Shown here in pieces: positions 1 through 8,428 of a stretch of DNA of 64,000 bases. The DNA is from Streptomyces sp. ADI95-17 (GTDB taxonomy: Bacteria; Actinomycetota; Actinomycetes; Streptomycetales; Streptomycetaceae). The DNA lies in NCBI RefSeq assembly GCF_003846175.1, contig NZ_ML123049.1, forward strand, positions 670,841-734,840. The letters run 5' to 3'. Numbering within the stretch: the stretch's first letter is position 1; every line of letters starts with the position of its first letter. The position numbers were made by a program, and so were the translations under genes. The notes beneath the pieces were generated by a model. It did no database searches. It was not told where the DNA came from and saw only the letters and a program-made list of their open reading frames with translations.

Positions 1-2
1 TG

Positions 3-254
3 TCGGGCGGGCAGCGGCAGCGGATCAACATCGCGCGGGCCCTGATGAACGATCCGGCGGTGCTGCTGGTCGACGAGCCGACCAGCGCGCTCGACCACGA
101 GCGGGGCGCGGCGGTGCTGGACCTGCTGCTCGCGCTGACCCGGGAGCGGTCGACGGCCACGGTGCTGGTCACCCACGACCTGGCCCATCTGGACCGGGCG
201 GACCGAACGGTCCGGATGGACGACGGCCGCCTGACGGTGCCGGAACCGGTCTGA
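3..254 (+). CDS. ABC transporter ATP-binding protein, C-terminal fragment
   Basis: The window opens inside this gene; only the last 83 residues are present. The first visible residues, SGGQRQRINIARAL, are the ABC signature. They are followed by a Walker B with catalytic glutamate (VLLVDEP) and the switch histidine in VLVTHDL. The short tail after the H-loop is typical of LolD/MacB/FtsE-like ATPases that drive export or lipoprotein-release permeases, but the substrate cannot be inferred because the N-terminus and any permease lie outside. The gene ends at a long hairpin shared with the convergent IclR gene. The family call is sure; the role is unknown. Confidence 0.9.
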   Translation, partial: SGGQRQRINIARALMNDPAVLLVDEPTSALDHERGAAVLDLLLALTRERSTATVLVTHDLAHLDRADRTVRMDDGRLTVPEPV

Positions 255-268
255 GACGCGGGGGACGT

Positions 269-305
269 ACCGGGAGGGGGTGGCCGCCGGCCGCCCCCTC
301 CCGGT
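269..305. terminator. Bidirectional terminator hairpin between ABC ATPase and IclR genes
   Basis: ACCGGGAGGGGG (269-280) pairs perfectly with CCCCCTCCCGGT (294-305). The loop contains a further GGCC/GGCC pairing, so the stem can extend to about 17 bp. It sits between two convergent stop codons. There is no T-tract, as is common for Streptomyces terminators. Confidence 0.75.
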
Positions 306-308
306 GTC

Positions 309-1109
309 TCAGCCGGTGGAACCGCTGCTCGCCAGTGCGTCGGAGAGTTCCTCGGCGGCCTGCTGGAGGATCGGCACGATCCGTTCCGTCGCCGCGTCCG
401 TCACCCGGCCCGCCGGGCCGGAGATCGAGATCGCGGCCGAGGTGGGCGAGTTCGGTACGGAGACCGCCAGGCAGCGCACCCCGATCTCCTGCTCGTTGTC
501 GTCGACCGCGTAGCCGACCCGGCGGACCTGCTCCAGCGCGTCGAGGAAGCCGTCGGGGGTGGTGATCGTCTTCTCGGTGGCGGCGGGCATCCCGGTACGG
601 GCGAGCAGCGCCCGCACCTCCTCCGGCGGCGTGTGTGCCAGCAGCGCCTTGCCGACCCCGGTGGAGTGGGGGAGCACCCGGCGGCCCACCTCGGTGAACA
701 TGCGCATCGAGTGCTTGGACGGCACCTGCGCCACGTACACGATCTCGTCGCCGTCGAGCAGCGCCATGTTCGCGGTCTCGCCGGTCTCCTCGACCAGCCG
801 CGCGAGATACGGGCGGGCCCAGGTGCCCAGGAGCCGGGACGCGGACTCGCCGAGCCGGATCAGCCGGGGGCCCAGCGCGTAGCGCCGGTTGGGCTGCTGG
901 CGTACGTATCCGCAGAGCACCAGCGTGCGCATCAGGCGGTGAATGGTGGGCAGCGGCAGCCCGCTGCTCGCGGAGAGCTCGCTCAGCCCGACCTCACCCC
1001 CCGCGTCCGCCATCCGTTCCAGCAGATCGAAGGCACGCTCAAGGGACTGCACACCACCGCTGGGAGCGGCGGGCTTGGAGTCGGATGTGCTGGCGTGGGA
1101 CGGCGGCAC
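309..1109 (-). CDS. IclR-family regulator, probable allantoin-pathway repressor (AllR-like)
   Basis: A 266-residue IclR-family regulator. The N-terminal winged helix-turn-helix (about residues 20-80, VQSLERAFDLLERM through LPTIHRLMRTL) is followed by the IclR effector domain (FTEVGRRVLPHSTGVGKALLA, then EIGVRCLAVSVP). I chose the GTG at 1109 because AAAGGA lies 8 bases upstream; an in-frame GTG at 1160 would add 17 residues. The gene is divergent from allantoinase and allantoicase, the arrangement of the characterised allantoin repressor of Streptomyces coelicolor. It therefore probably represses the allantoin genes and responds to a pathway intermediate. The family is certain; the pathway role is inferred from position. 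Confidence 0.85.
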   Translation of the reverse strand: MPPSHASTSDSKPAAPSGGVQSLERAFDLLERMADAGGEVGLSELSASSGLPLPTIHRLMRTLVLCGYVRQQPNRRYALGPRLIRLGESASRLLGTWARPYLARLVEETGETANMALLDGDEIVYVAQVPSKHSMRMFTEVGRRVLPHSTGVGKALLAHTPPEEVRALLARTGMPAATEKTITTPDGFLDALEQVRRVGYAVDDNEQEIGVRCLAVSVPNSPTSAAISISGPAGRVTDAATERIVPILQQAAEELSDALASSGSTG

Positions 1110-1471
1110 GTCAACGGTCCTTTCGAGGCGGAAGAGCTGGTGCCCCGCCCGGCGAGGCACCCTGCAGCCTACCGGGCGGTTCCCGATCGGCGCACTGCTC
1201 GGGGTACGGCGTCCTGGCCGGTCAGAGCCCGTTTGTCCCGGTGTCGGCAGTCGGCCGGGCAGATCTCAGGGCCGGCACTGGTCCCATGTTACGTTCCGCT
1301 CTCCGAAATGAGACTTTTACTTTGTGGAAATCTCCAGTTGTGGCCCCGGAGTGGCCCGACGGCCGCCCGGCGAGGAGGGTGGGGTCTTGACGGGCTCGAA
1401 TCCCGAGTGAAGACTCCTTCAACAGTTCGTTGAATTCATCAGCGTTCGAAAGACCGAAGTGAGGAGCACGG
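1110..1471. promoter_or_regulatory. Divergent control region between iclR and allantoinase genes
   Basis: This 362-base gap has no credible gene and is visibly less GC-rich around 1285-1345. Toward allantoinase, TTGACG (1387-1392) and AAGACT (1410-1415) are 17 bases apart and resemble a HrdB-type promoter. Just downstream, TTCAAC (1418-1423) and GTTGAA (1429-1434) form a perfect palindrome with a 5-base spacer, where a repressor would block initiation. A second imperfect dyad, GTTCCGCTCTCCGAAAT (1293-1309), lies nearer the regulator gene. Protein binding is inferred only. Confidence 0.5.
1418..1434. promoter_or_regulatory. Candidate operator palindrome TTCAAC-N5-GTTGAA
   Basis: A perfect 6+6 base inverted repeat with the spacer AGTTC begins 3 bases after the proposed -10 of the allantoinase promoter. 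Its position fits a repressor site; the adjacent IclR regulator is the obvious candidate ligand. There is no experimental support in the sequence itself. Confidence 0.4.
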
Positions 1472-2815
1472 GTGTCCGGTGCGGACGTGGAACTGGTACT
1501 GCGCTCGACGCGTGTGGTCACTCCGGACGGGACGCGCCCCGCAGCGGTCGCCGTCGCCGACGGGAGAATCGACGCCGTCCTGCCGTACGACGCCGAGGTG
1601 CCGGCCGGTGCCCGGCTGGAGGACTTCGGCGACGATGTCCTGCTGCCCGGGATCGTCGACACCCATGTCCATGTGAACGACCCGGGCCGCACGGAGTGGG
1701 AAGGCTTCCACACCGCCACCCGCGCGGCGGCGGCCGGCGGCATCACCACCCTGCTCGACATGCCGCTCAACTCCCTCCCGCCGACCACCACCGTCGACCA
1801 CCTGCGCACCAAGCAGCGGGTGGCCGCCCCCAAGGCGCACATCGACACCGGCTTCTGGGGCGGCGCGATCCCGTCCAACGTGAAGGACCTGCGTCCGCTG
1901 TACGAGGCCGGGGTGTTCGGCTTCAAGTGCTTCCTGTCGCCCTCCGGCGTCGAGGAGTTCCCGGAGCTCGGCCAGGAGCAGCTGGCCCGGTCCATGGCGG
2001 AGATCGCCGGCTTCGGCGGGCTGCTGATCGTGCACGCCGAGGACCCGCACCACCTGGCCGAAGCCCCGCAGCACGGCGGGCCCGCGTACGCCGACTTCCT
2101 CGCCTCCCGGCCGCGCGACGCCGAGAACACCGCGATCGAGGGACTGATCGCGCACGCCAGGCGGCTGAACGCCCGCGTCCACGTCCTGCACCTGTCCTCC
2201 AGCGACGCCCTGCCGATGATCGCCGCCGCCAGGCGTGAGGGCGTCCGGGTCACCGTGGAGTCCTGCCCGCACTTCCTGACCCTCACCGCCGAGGAAGTCC
2301 CGGACGGCGCGACGGAGTTCAAGTGCTGCCCGCCGATCCGTGAGGCGGCCAACCAGGACGCGCTGTGGGAGGGGCTGGCCGACGGGACGATCGACTGCAT
2401 CGTCTCCGACCACTCGCCGTGCACCACCGACCTCAAGACGCCGGACTTCGCCTCCGCCTGGGGCGGGATCTCCTCGCTCCAGCTGGGGCTGCCCGCCATC
2501 TGGACCGAGGCCCGCAGGCGCGGCCACTCGCTCGACGACGTCGCCCGCTGGATGTCGGCCGCCCCCGCCGAACTGGCCGGACTGACCCGCAAGGGCGCCA
2601 TCGAGGCCGGCCGGGACGCGGACTTCGCGGTGCTCGCCCCGGACGACACGTTCACCGTCGACCCCGCCGAACTCTTCCACCGCAACCAGGTCACCGCCTA
2701 TGCAGGCAGGACCCTGTACGGCGTCGTGAAGTCGACCTGGCTGCGCGGCGTACGGATAGCGGCCGAAGGCACCGTCGGCGAACCCACCGGCCGCCTCCTC
2801 GAAAGGAACCACTGA
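1472..2815 (+). CDS. allB: Allantoinase
   Basis: A 447-residue cyclic amidohydrolase that opens the hydantoin ring of allantoin to give allantoate in purine catabolism. Metal ligands are visible: H65 and H67 in DTHVHVND, the lysine of GFKCFL that is carbamylated in this family, the histidines in VHAEDP and HVLHLSSSDA, and the aspartate in SDHSPCT. The length matches bacterial allantoinases. The GTG start at 1472 follows GTGAGGAGCACG. Allantoicase begins only 2 bases after this stop codon, so the two genes form an operon, presumably under the divergent IclR regulator. Dihydropyrimidinase is the main alternative, but the allantoicase neighbour makes allantoinase far more likely. Confidence 0.95.
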   Translation: MSGADVELVLRSTRVVTPDGTRPAAVAVADGRIDAVLPYDAEVPAGARLEDFGDDVLLPGIVDTHVHVNDPGRTEWEGFHTATRAAAAGGITTLLDMPLNSLPPTTTVDHLRTKQRVAAPKAHIDTGFWGGAIPSNVKDLRPLYEAGVFGFKCFLSPSGVEEFPELGQEQLARSMAEIAGFGGLLIVHAEDPHHLAEAPQHGGPAYADFLASRPRDAENTAIEGLIAHARRLNARVHVLHLSSSDALPMIAAARREGVRVTVESCPHFLTLTAEEVPDGATEFKCCPPIREAANQDALWEGLADGTIDCIVSDHSPCTTDLKTPDFASAWGGISSLQLGLPAIWTEARRRGHSLDDVARWMSAAPAELAGLTRKGAIEAGRDADFAVLAPDDTFTVDPAELFHRNQVTAYAGRTLYGVVKSTWLRGVRIAAEGTVGEPTGRLLERNH

Positions 2816-2817
2816 CC

Positions 2818-3933
2818 ATGACCGCGACAGCCCGCTTCACCGGTGACGCGAACCCGTACGGCGGCGGCGACCCGTACGCCGACTACCGCACCGCCGACTT
2901 CCCCTTCACCGGCCTCGTCGACCTCGCCGACCGGCGGCTCGGCGCGGGCGTGATCGCTGCCAACGACGAGTTCTTCGCCGAGCGCGAGAACCTGCTCAGG
3001 CCGGAGCCCGCCGAGTTCGACCCCGAGCGCTTCGGCCACAAGGGCAAGATCATGGACGGCTGGGAGACCCGGCGCCGCCGGGGTGCGAGCGCGGACGTGC
3101 CGCACCCCGCGGACGAGGACCACGACTGGGCGCTGGTACGGCTCGGGGTCCCCGGAGTCGTACGCGGCATCGTCGTCGACACCGCGCACTTCCGCGGCAA
3201 CTACCCGCAGGCGGTCTCCGTCGAGGCGGCCTGCGTGCCCGGCTCCCCCTCGCCCGGGGAACTGCTCGCGCCCGAGGTGAAGTGGACGACGCTCGTCCCC
3301 CGTACGGCGGTCGGCGGGCACGCGGCCAACGGCTTCGTGGTCGGGGCCGGGCAGCGCGTCACCCATCTGCGGGTCAACCAGCACCCCGACGGCGGGATAG
3401 CCCGCCTCCGGGTGTACGGCGAGGTCACCCCCGATCCCGACTGGCTGGCCGCCCTCGGCACCTTCGACCTGGTCGCCCTGGAGAACGGCGGCACGGTGGA
3501 GGACGCCTCCGACCGCTTCTACTCCCCGGCCACCAACACCATCCAGCCCGGCCGGTCCCGCAAGATGGACGACGGCTGGGAGACCCGGCGCCGGCGCGAC
3601 AGGGGCAACGACTGGATCCGCTACCGGCTCGTCGAGCAGGCGGAGATCCGCGCCGTCGAGATCGACACCGCGTACCTGAAGGGCAACTCGGCGGGCTGGG
3701 CGAGCCTCTTCGCCCGCGACGGCGAGAGCGGCGAGTGGACCGAGGTGCTGCCCCGGACCCGGCTGCAGCCCGACACCGACCACCGCTTCGTCCTGCCGGA
3801 GGCGGCCCTGGCCACGCACGTCCGGATCGACATCTTCCCGGACGGCGGGATCTCCCGGCTCCGGCTCTTCGGCTCACCCACCGAGCGGGGCGCCGCACGG
3901 CTGGCCGCCCGCCACCGCGAGCTGGGCGGGTAG
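2818..3933 (+). CDS. alc: Allantoicase
   Basis: A 371-residue allantoicase that cleaves allantoate to ureidoglycolate and urea, the step after allantoinase. The family's internal duplication is plain: two repeats each carry GK/RKMDDGWETRRRR-like motifs (MDGWETRRRRG near residue 79, and MDDGWETRRRRD near 250), each followed by an acidic segment with VDTAHFRGN or IDTAYLKGN and the HLRVNQHPDGGIARLRVYG or HVRIDIFPDGGISRLRLFG ending. The ATG at 2818 lies 2 bases after the allantoinase stop codon, with GAAAGGAACCAC upstream. No urease or ureidoglycolate lyase gene is seen nearby, so the pathway must finish elsewhere. Confidence 0.95.
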   Translation: MTATARFTGDANPYGGGDPYADYRTADFPFTGLVDLADRRLGAGVIAANDEFFAERENLLRPEPAEFDPERFGHKGKIMDGWETRRRRGASADVPHPADEDHDWALVRLGVPGVVRGIVVDTAHFRGNYPQAVSVEAACVPGSPSPGELLAPEVKWTTLVPRTAVGGHAANGFVVGAGQRVTHLRVNQHPDGGIARLRVYGEVTPDPDWLAALGTFDLVALENGGTVEDASDRFYSPATNTIQPGRSRKMDDGWETRRRRDRGNDWIRYRLVEQAEIRAVEIDTAYLKGNSAGWASLFARDGESGEWTEVLPRTRLQPDTDHRFVLPEAALATHVRIDIFPDGGISRLRLFGSPTERGAARLAARHRELGG

Positions 3934-4025
3934 CCCGACGTCGGACGGGCCGGTGTCCGGCCCGTCCGACGCCATCCGGGTGTGCCCGATGAGTCCGCGT
4001 CCAGGGCATATGCGACCCTGGACGC

Positions 4026-4355
4026 ATGATCTTCATCGCCGTCAAGTTCACCGTCCGCAGCGACGAGCGGGACAACTGGCTCCCGGCCGTCGAGCCCTTC
4101 ACCCTGGCCACCCGGCAGGAGCCGGGGAACGTGTTCTTCGAGTGGTCGTACAGCGTGGAGAACCCCGACCAGTTCGTCCTGCTGGAGGCCTTCGCCTCCC
4201 CCGAGGCCGGTGCCGCCCACGTGAAGTCCGAGCACTTCGCGGCGGCCATGGACCTGATGGCGGACCTGGTCGCCGAGACCCCCGAGATCATCAACGTGGA
4301 GGTGCCGGGCGAGGGCTGGTCCCGGATGGCGGAGGTCACCCCGCGCTCGCGGTGA
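4026..4355 (+). CDS. Putative quinol monooxygenase (ABM domain)
   Basis: A 109-residue protein with the dimeric alpha/beta-barrel antibiotic-biosynthesis-monooxygenase fold. Family signatures include the N-terminal strand MIFIAVKFTVR, the RQEPGNVFFEWSYS region, and the PDQFVLLEAFASPEAGAAHVKSEHF core with its conserved histidines. Relatives are cofactor-free quinol oxidases such as YgiN, or unassigned stress proteins. The gene is alone between allantoicase and a convergent SDR gene, so context gives no substrate. The fold is confident; the reaction is not. Confidence 0.8.
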   Translation: MIFIAVKFTVRSDERDNWLPAVEPFTLATRQEPGNVFFEWSYSVENPDQFVLLEAFASPEAGAAHVKSEHFAAAMDLMADLVAETPEIINVEVPGEGWSRMAEVTPRSR

Positions 4356-4386
4356 GGGCTCCGCAGCTGTTCCGGCGCGGCCCCGG

Positions 4387-5136
4387 TCAGGCCGCGTGGC
4401 CGCCGTCCACCACCACCTCCGTACCGGTGATGTACGCCGCCTCCTCACCGGCCAAGTAGGCGACGAGGGAAGCCACTTCGTCCGTGGTGCCGAAACGGTC
4501 CAGGGCCGTCGCCGCACGCTGGCCGGAGGCGAAGGGGCCGTCGGCCGGGTTGAGGTCCGTGTCGACCGGACCGGGCTGCACCAGATTGACCGTGATGCCG
4601 CGCGGGCCGAGCTCACGGGCGAGCGGCTTGGTGAGACCGGCCAGCGCCGACTTGCTCATCGCGTAGAGAGTGGAGCCGGGACCGCCCGCGTGCCGGCTCA
4701 GGGCCGTACCGATGGAGACGATGCGGCCACCGTGCTCCATCAGCCCCGCCGCCGCGCGGCAGGCCAGGAACACCGCCCGCACATTCACCGCGAGCACCCG
4801 GTCCACATCGGCCGGGGTGAGAGTGCCGATGGGGCCCAGGACGCCGATCCCCGCGTTGTTGACCAGGATGTCCAGCCGGCCCAGCGCCTGCGCGGCGTCG
4901 GCCACGGCCGCCGGGACCGCTTCGGGGTCGGCCGAGTCCACGCGCAGGGCGATGCCCCGTCGGCCGTACGAGCGGATCCTCGCCACGACCTCGTGGGCGG
5001 CCGCCTCGTCCTGTACGTACGTCAGTGCCACGTCGACGCCCTCCCGGGCGAGCCGCAGGGCCGTCGCGGCGCCGATGCCGCGGCTGCCCCCGGTGACGAG
5101 TGCGGTACGGGTCGTGCCGGTGATGGTGCTGGTCAT
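4387..5136 (-). CDS. SDR-family NAD(P)-dependent oxidoreductase
   Basis: A 249-residue classical short-chain dehydrogenase/reductase. The nucleotide motif TGGSRGIG is near residue 16, NNAG near residue 95, and the catalytic pair sits in YAMSK after a serine in VSIGTALS. The C-terminal segment, VVVDGGHAA, is typical of FabG-like enzymes. I chose the ATG at 5136 because GAAGGAA is correctly spaced before it. The gene is divergent from a DHFR-like gene and convergent with the ABM protein gene. A basic residue following the glycine motif suggests NADP(H), but the substrate is unknown. Confidence 0.88.
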   Translation of the reverse strand: MTSTITGTTRTALVTGGSRGIGAATALRLAREGVDVALTYVQDEAAAHEVVARIRSYGRRGIALRVDSADPEAVPAAVADAAQALGRLDILVNNAGIGVLGPIGTLTPADVDRVLAVNVRAVFLACRAAAGLMEHGGRIVSIGTALSRHAGGPGSTLYAMSKSALAGLTKPLARELGPRGITVNLVQPGPVDTDLNPADGPFASGQRAATALDRFGTTDEVASLVAYLAGEEAAYITGTEVVVDGGHAA

Positions 5137-5298
5137 GACGGTTCCTTCGTCGGTCGGTGGTGTCCGGGCCGGTGCCCCGACACGCACCAGCAAAGTCGCT
5201 GCGCCCGGCCGTCACCGGCGGGAATCGGACCCCTGGGTGAGGCGCCCTCCCCACGGCCCGGCCGGCGCGCACCGATGAGTTCCGGGTGGCAGCGGGGT

Positions 5299-5345
5299 CA
5301 CAGGAGAAAGACCATCGTTGGACCGGAACACAGGAGAAGGACCAT
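5299..5345 (+). repeat. Duplicated ribosome-binding segment
   Basis: CACAGGAGAAAGACCAT (5299-5315) recurs as CACAGGAGAAGGACCAT (5329-5345), exactly 30 bases apart. The second copy leads into the ATG of the following gene; the first is followed by ATC instead of ATG. It looks like a local duplication of a Shine-Dalgarno region with the upstream copy left without a start codon. Confidence 0.6.
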
Positions 5346-5967
5346 GGCCAAGCTGACTCTCACCACCTTCCTGTCGCTCGACGGCGTCATGCAGGCGCCG
5401 GGCGGGCCCGACGAGGACCGCAGCGGCGGCTTCGAGTACGGCGGCTGGACCGTGCCGTTCGCGGACGAGGGCATGCGGCAGTTCATCGAGGAGCAGTTCG
5501 ACCGGTCGGCGGCCTTCCTCCTGGGCCGCCGCACGTACGACATCTTCGCCGCGCACTGGCCCAAGGTGACCGACCCCGGGCACCGGATCGCCGGCAGCCT
5601 CAACGCCCGCCCCAAGTACGTCGTCTCGACCACCCTGGAATCGCCCGAGTGGCACAACACGACCGTCATCTCCACGGACGTCGCCGGGGAGGTCGCCCGC
5701 CTCAAGGAGCGGACGGAGGGCGGCGAGCTCCAGATCCACGGCAGCGGGGCACTCGCCCGGTCACTGATGGCGCACGGCCTGATCGACGAGTACAACCTGC
5801 TCGTCTACCCGGTGGTGCTGGGCCGGGGACACCGGCTCTTCCCGGAGGGCGGGCAGCCGACCGCCTTCGAGCGGATCGGGGCGCGGGAGACCCGCAGCGG
5901 AATCTCGGTCCACACCTACCGGCCCGCCGGCCCGGCCGAGTTCAGCAGCTTCCCCCCGGAGAACTGA
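5344..5967 (+). CDS. Dihydrofolate reductase-family protein (RibD C-terminal-like)
   Basis: A 207-residue member of the DHFR/RibD-C superfamily: N-terminal strand MAKLTLTTFLSLDGVMQAPGG, then LLGRRTYDIFAAHWP, the central KYVVSTTL strand, and the nucleotide-binding stretch LQIHGSGALARSLMAHGLIDEYNLLVYPVVLG. The single-domain length is that of the common, mostly uncharacterised actinobacterial YwjB/YyaP-like proteins. A reductase acting on a pterin, pyrimidine or similar substrate is plausible. It is unlikely to be the housekeeping DHFR. The gene stands alone, and its translation start carries a duplicated ribosome site. Confidence 0.85.
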   Translation: MAKLTLTTFLSLDGVMQAPGGPDEDRSGGFEYGGWTVPFADEGMRQFIEEQFDRSAAFLLGRRTYDIFAAHWPKVTDPGHRIAGSLNARPKYVVSTTLESPEWHNTTVISTDVAGEVARLKERTEGGELQIHGSGALARSLMAHGLIDEYNLLVYPVVLGRGHRLFPEGGQPTAFERIGARETRSGISVHTYRPAGPAEFSSFPPEN

Positions 5968-6106
5968 GCAGGCCGGGACGTCCCGGAGCGGCGCTCCGGA
6001 AGGGGTGTTCCGGGCCGGGCCGCGCCCGGTACGGTGATCGCTCCGCGTGCGAGCCGTCGAGGTCTCCACACCGTTCCCGCTGTGGAGAACCAGGAGAAGC
6101 AGCCAG

Positions 6107-7030
6107 GTGTCCTCGATCGCCGTGCCCGCCCTCGCCCCGTCCCGCCGCGCCTGGCTCACCGATCTGCCCGTGCTGCTTGTCGCGGTCGTCTGGGGTTCGA
6201 GCTACCTGGCGGCCAAGGGCATCACCACCGCCCAGACCGTCCTCGCCGTGCTCGTGCTGCGGTTCGCCGTCGTACTGCCCGTGCTGGCCGTGGCCGGACG
6301 GCGCAGGCTGCGGGCGCTCGGCGCGGCACAGTGGCGGGGGGCCGGCCTGCTGGGGCTCGTCCTCAGCGCGATCTTCCTGGTGGAGACGTACGGCGTCGTG
6401 CACACCTCGGCGACCAACGCGGGGCTCGTCATCAGCCTCACGATGATCTTCACCCCGCTCGCCGAGGCCGCCGTGACACGTGTCCGGCCGCCCCGCGCCT
6501 TCCTCGCCGCCGCCGCGCTCTCGGTCGCCGGAGTGGTGCTGCTGACCCAGGGCGGCGGATTCACCAGCCCCTCGGCCGGCGATCTGCTGATGCTGGTGGC
6601 CGCACTCGCCCGTACCGTGCACGTGCTGCTGATGGCCCGCATCAAGTCGGTGCGGGGCGCCGACTCGCTGTCGCTGACCACGGTCCAGCTGGGCAGCGCC
6701 GTCGCCGTCTTCGCCCTGCTGTCGGCCGTTCCCGGCACCGGCGAGGCACCGTGGACGGTGGCCGCCGGATTCGGCGTCCGGGAATGGGGCGGGCTGCTGT
6801 TCCTCTCCTTCTTCTGCACGCTCTTCGCCTTCTTCGTGCAGATGTGGTCCGTGCGCCGCACCTCGCCGTCCCGGGTCGGCCTGCTGCTCGGCACGGAACC
6901 GCTGTGGGCCGCCGCCGCGGGCATCGCGATCGGCGGCGAGCGGCTCGGCGTCCTCGGCGCGGTGGGCGCGGTGCTCGTCCTGGCCGGCACCGCCTGGGGC
7001 CGCCGCGCGGTCACCCCGGCCGCTCCCTGA
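6107..7030 (+). CDS. EamA/DMT-family transporter
   Basis: A 307-residue inner-membrane protein with about ten hydrophobic helices in two EamA repeats. The first starts near LPVLLVAVVWGSSYLAAKGIT and the second near AGDLLMLVAALARTVHVLLMARIK. Such proteins export amino acids, nucleosides or drugs. I place the start at the GTG at 6107, behind AGGAGAAG at 6092-6099; an in-frame start at 6047 would add 20 residues with no hydrophobic character. The gene is monocistronic and its substrate cannot be told. Confidence 0.87.
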   Translation: MSSIAVPALAPSRRAWLTDLPVLLVAVVWGSSYLAAKGITTAQTVLAVLVLRFAVVLPVLAVAGRRRLRALGAAQWRGAGLLGLVLSAIFLVETYGVVHTSATNAGLVISLTMIFTPLAEAAVTRVRPPRAFLAAAALSVAGVVLLTQGGGFTSPSAGDLLMLVAALARTVHVLLMARIKSVRGADSLSLTTVQLGSAVAVFALLSAVPGTGEAPWTVAAGFGVREWGGLLFLSFFCTLFAFFVQMWSVRRTSPSRVGLLLGTEPLWAAAAGIAIGGERLGVLGAVGAVLVLAGTAWGRRAVTPAAP

Positions 7031-7149
7031 GCCGGCCGGCGGCCGCCGTCCTCGCGCCGCCCGTCCGAAAGTCTCGTCTTTCGCGACTTTGGTCGCCGGT
7101 CGCCTCCGCACGGCCGGGATCACCCGCCCGGCCTCGGTAGTTTTGTGGC

Positions 7150-8367
7150 ATGACCCGTACGGAATACCGCTGGCTGCTGCCCTCGGCGATGGCCGACCCC
7201 GAGCTGCCCGGCGACCGGCGCGGCCGCGCGCGACGCACCGTGCGGGACTGGGCCGTCGACCTGACGGCATTCCTCTGCGCGGTCGCGGTGGGCATGGTCA
7301 CGGTCGCGACGATCGAGGCCGACCCCACCACCCCCGACGGCGTCCTGCTCGCCGACATCGTGGTCGGTGCCCTGGCCTGCTGTGCGCTGTGGGTGCGGCG
7401 GCGGTGGCCGTTCGGCATCGCGGTGGGCCTGGTCCTGGTCTCCGCGATCGAGCCGGTCGCGGCGGGGGCCATGCTCGTCGCGCTGTTCGGCGTGGCCGTG
7501 CACCGCCCGTTCCGGCCCGTGGCGGCCGTCGGGGCGCTCGCCCTGGTCCTCACCCCGGTACAGCCGTATCTGCGTCCCGACCCGGGCACCTCGTTCGTCG
7601 AGGCCACGGTCATCGGGGCGCTGCTGCTGCTGCTGGTGATCAGCTGGGGCATGGCCGTACGGTCCAGGCGGCAGCTCGTCGTCACCCTGCGCGAGCGGGC
7701 CCACCGGGCCGAGACCGAGGCCGGGCTCCGCGCCGAACAGGCGCAGCGGCTCGCCCGCGAGGCCATCGCCCGCGAGATGCACGACGTCCTCGCCCACCGG
7801 CTGACCCTGCTCAGCGTCCACGCCGGCGCCCTCGAATTCCGCCCCGACGCACCGAAGGCCGAGGTGGCCCGCGCCGCCGGGGTCATCCGGGACAGCGCGC
7901 ACGAGGCGCTCCAGGACCTCCGCGAGATCATCGGGGTCCTGCGCAGCCCGGGCGAGAGCGACGGCGACCGGCCGCAGCCCACCCTCGCCACGCTGGACTC
8001 ACTGATCGACGAGTCCCGGCTGGCCGGCATGAAGGTCACCCTCGTCAACCGCGTCGACGACCCCGGCGCGGCCCCCGCCGCCACCGGCCGCACCGTCTAC
8101 CGCATCGCCCAGGAGGGCCTGACCAACGCCCGCAAGCACGCACCCGGCACCGAGGTCACCGTCACGGTCACCGGCGCCCCGGGCGAGGGACTCACCGTCG
8201 AGGTGCGCAATCCGGCGCCAACCGAGCCCTTCGAGCAGGTCCCCGGCTCCGGCCAGGGACTCATCGGCCTCACGGAGCGCGCCACTCTGGCCGGGGGCAG
8301 CCTCGACCACGGGCCGGAACCCGACGGCGGTTTCCGGGTCCGGGCCTCGCTGCCGTGGCCGGCCTGA
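7150..8367 (+). CDS. Two-component sensor histidine kinase (NarL-partner type)
   Basis: A 405-residue histidine kinase of the HisKA_3 class. Four or five hydrophobic helices fill about residues 35-170, so sensing is probably intramembrane. A short coiled segment leads to the phosphorylatable H211 in REMHDVLAHRL. The ATPase domain shows GLTNARKHAPG (N box) and GQGLIGLTERATLAGG (G box). The cognate regulator gene begins 61 bases downstream. The signal is unknown; similar pairs in Streptomyces respond to cell-envelope or antibiotic stress, and the P450 gene that follows could be a target. Confidence 0.92.
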   Translation: MTRTEYRWLLPSAMADPELPGDRRGRARRTVRDWAVDLTAFLCAVAVGMVTVATIEADPTTPDGVLLADIVVGALACCALWVRRRWPFGIAVGLVLVSAIEPVAAGAMLVALFGVAVHRPFRPVAAVGALALVLTPVQPYLRPDPGTSFVEATVIGALLLLLVISWGMAVRSRRQLVVTLRERAHRAETEAGLRAEQAQRLAREAIAREMHDVLAHRLTLLSVHAGALEFRPDAPKAEVARAAGVIRDSAHEALQDLREIIGVLRSPGESDGDRPQPTLATLDSLIDESRLAGMKVTLVNRVDDPGAAPAATGRTVYRIAQEGLTNARKHAPGTEVTVTVTGAPGEGLTVEVRNPAPTEPFEQVPGSGQGLIGLTERATLAGGSLDHGPEPDGGFRVRASLPWPA

Positions 8368-8428
8368 CCGCCGCGGGCACCCGGGGCCCCGGCACGGCCG
8401 GTCTCCGGGCCTGGCTACGGTGGTCGCC

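Noticed and set aside
4396..5343. Long plus-strand N-terminal extension of the DHFR-like protein
   Set aside because: The region is antisense to a clear SDR gene. The DHFR-like fold begins at 5344 directly after a strong ribosome site.
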